DNA of 64,000 nt from Sedimentibacter hydroxybenzoicus DSM 7310 (GTDB taxonomy: Bacteria > Bacillota > Clostridia > Tissierellales > Sedimentibacteraceae), in NCBI RefSeq assembly GCF_013403245.1, contig NZ_JACBNQ010000008.1, positions 62,001 to 126,000 of the forward strand, written 5' to 3'. A model generated the notes under the pieces. The model was not told the origin of the DNA, did not search any database, and saw only the letters and a list, made by a program, of their open reading frames with translations. Numbering within the stretch: the first letter of the stretch is position 1; each line of letters starts with the position of its first letter. Of this stretch, positions 63,419 to 64,000 are shown in pieces. The position numbers and the translations under genes were made by a program.

Positions 63419-64000
63419 TTACTCCTTTATCTCTTTTCTTATCAGATCCACAGGCATATCCTTTCCGGTCCATATTTTGAATGCAACGGCTCCCTGCCAC
63501 ATCACCATCATCAGTCCGTTCATGTATCCGCAACCAACTTCTTCCGCCATTTTCAGAAGCTTTGTCTTCTTTGGGTCATAAATTATATCTGCCACAAACA
63601 AATTTTTGTGTAGTACGTCAGGTGATGAAATTATGGCTTGATCTATTGTTTCTTTCATGCCAAGCGATGTGCAATTTACCAATATGGAAGCATCCTTCAG
63701 CTCTTTTTTCAGTTCATGCTCCTTCAGTTCAAAAGCCTTACCTTTGCAACCGGGGATATTTTTGTTTATATTCTCAGTTATTTCTTCGGCGGCACTAAAG
63801 GTTCTGTTAAAAATAGCAATCTCTCTCGCACCTTCAAATGCCAGCTGCGTTGCAACCGCCCTTGCCGCTCCTCCTGCTCCGGCAATTATTATTTTTTTAC
63901 CTGTATATTCAACGCTATTTTCTTCAAGTGCTTTTATGAAACCTATACCGTCAGTATTATATCCTATGAGCTTTCCGTTATTATTTTTAACCGTATTTAC
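63419..64000 (-). CDS. aroE: Shikimate dehydrogenase, C-terminal part
   Basis: The gene runs off the right edge; 193 codons are present and open throughout. NTDGIGF (substrate/catalytic Asp region), the NADP loop IIAGAGGAARAVATQL, FNRT, VNCTSLGM and the late GYMNGLMMVMWQGAVAF match AroE. Reduces 3-dehydroshikimate to shikimate in aromatic amino acid synthesis. It is immediately upstream of prmA and probably cotranscribed. Confidence 0.94.
   Translation of the reverse strand, partial: VNTVKNNNGKLIGYNTDGIGFIKALEENSVEYTGKKIIIAGAGGAARAVATQLAFEGAREIAIFNRTFSAAEEITENINKNIPGCKGKAFELKEHELKKELKDASILVNCTSLGMKETIDQAIISSPDVLHKNLFVADIIYDPKKTKLLKMAEEVGCGYMNGLMMVMWQGAVAFKIWTGKDMPVDLIRKEIKE

Overview
The window looks like the chromosome of an endospore-forming, low-GC, anaerobic member of the Clostridia (Clostridia/Tissierellia type). 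Three things point there: the sporulation sigma cluster spoIIGA-sigE-sigG together with sigH, the conserved Firmicutes order cysS-mrnC-rlmB-yacP-sigH-tuf-rpmG-secE-nusG-rplKAJL-rpoB, and a beta-aminoacyl-CoA ammonia-lyase typical of amino-acid fermenters. The genus cannot be fixed from the sequence alone. Nearly all genes lie on the minus strand; only an amidase, dxr, a ylmC-like gene and a papain-like hydrolase are on plus.

Region 1 (1-9.4 kb) is translation and transcription housekeeping: the start of rpoB, ribosomal proteins with an L10 leader, nusG, secE, rpmG, tuf, a tRNA-Thr and the sigH/cysS operon. Region 2 (9.5-21 kb) holds a cell-wall amidase, a patatin lipase, an ACT regulator, thrB and thrC, dxr, the sporulation sigma cluster with a spoIIG-type long-spacer promoter, and a rubredoxin-like/NADH oxidoreductase fusion.

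Region 3 (21-28.2 kb) is the most interesting small system. A cyclic-di-GMP-I riboswitch with its own terminator precedes an operon of three proteins with SipW-type signal peptides, a signal peptidase fused to a large membrane domain, a DUF5305-like membrane protein and an LPETG sortase substrate. The gene immediately upstream, on the same strand, encodes a GGDEF plus HD-GYP enzyme that should make and/or break c-di-GMP. It reads as a self-contained c-di-GMP-switched surface-fibre locus.

Region 4 (28.3-34.5 kb) contains a BTAD/SARP-like regulator, a UvrD-type helicase, a C_GCAxxG_C_C protein, a small membrane peptide, a papain-like hydrolase, a CD1247-like acidic protein and efp. Region 5 (34.6-53.2 kb) is one long type IV pilus locus read from a consensus sigma-A promoter: pilB-pilT-pilC-pilA-pilD, then two successive cassettes of [PilM-PilN fusion, PilO, PilV-like, PilX-like, PilW-like]. 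The first cassette contains an 879-residue secreted protein that may be a tip adhesin. Region 6 (53.2-64 kb) has the ammonia-lyase, hrcA-grpE-dnaK-dnaJ under CIRCE, hemW, a dicarboxylate/amino-acid symporter, rsmE, prmA and the C-terminal part of aroE.

Spacers are rich in short palindromic repeats of several families (GGGGACACACC type, GATCCTTC/GGATGAC type, TTTTCAACA type, a perfect 32-bp inverted repeat, and a 47-bp tandem repeat carrying terminators). Several sit inside or beside intrinsic terminators, and one 35-bp element is flanked by a 9-bp direct duplication of terminator sequence. No transposase, CRISPR array or rRNA gene was seen.
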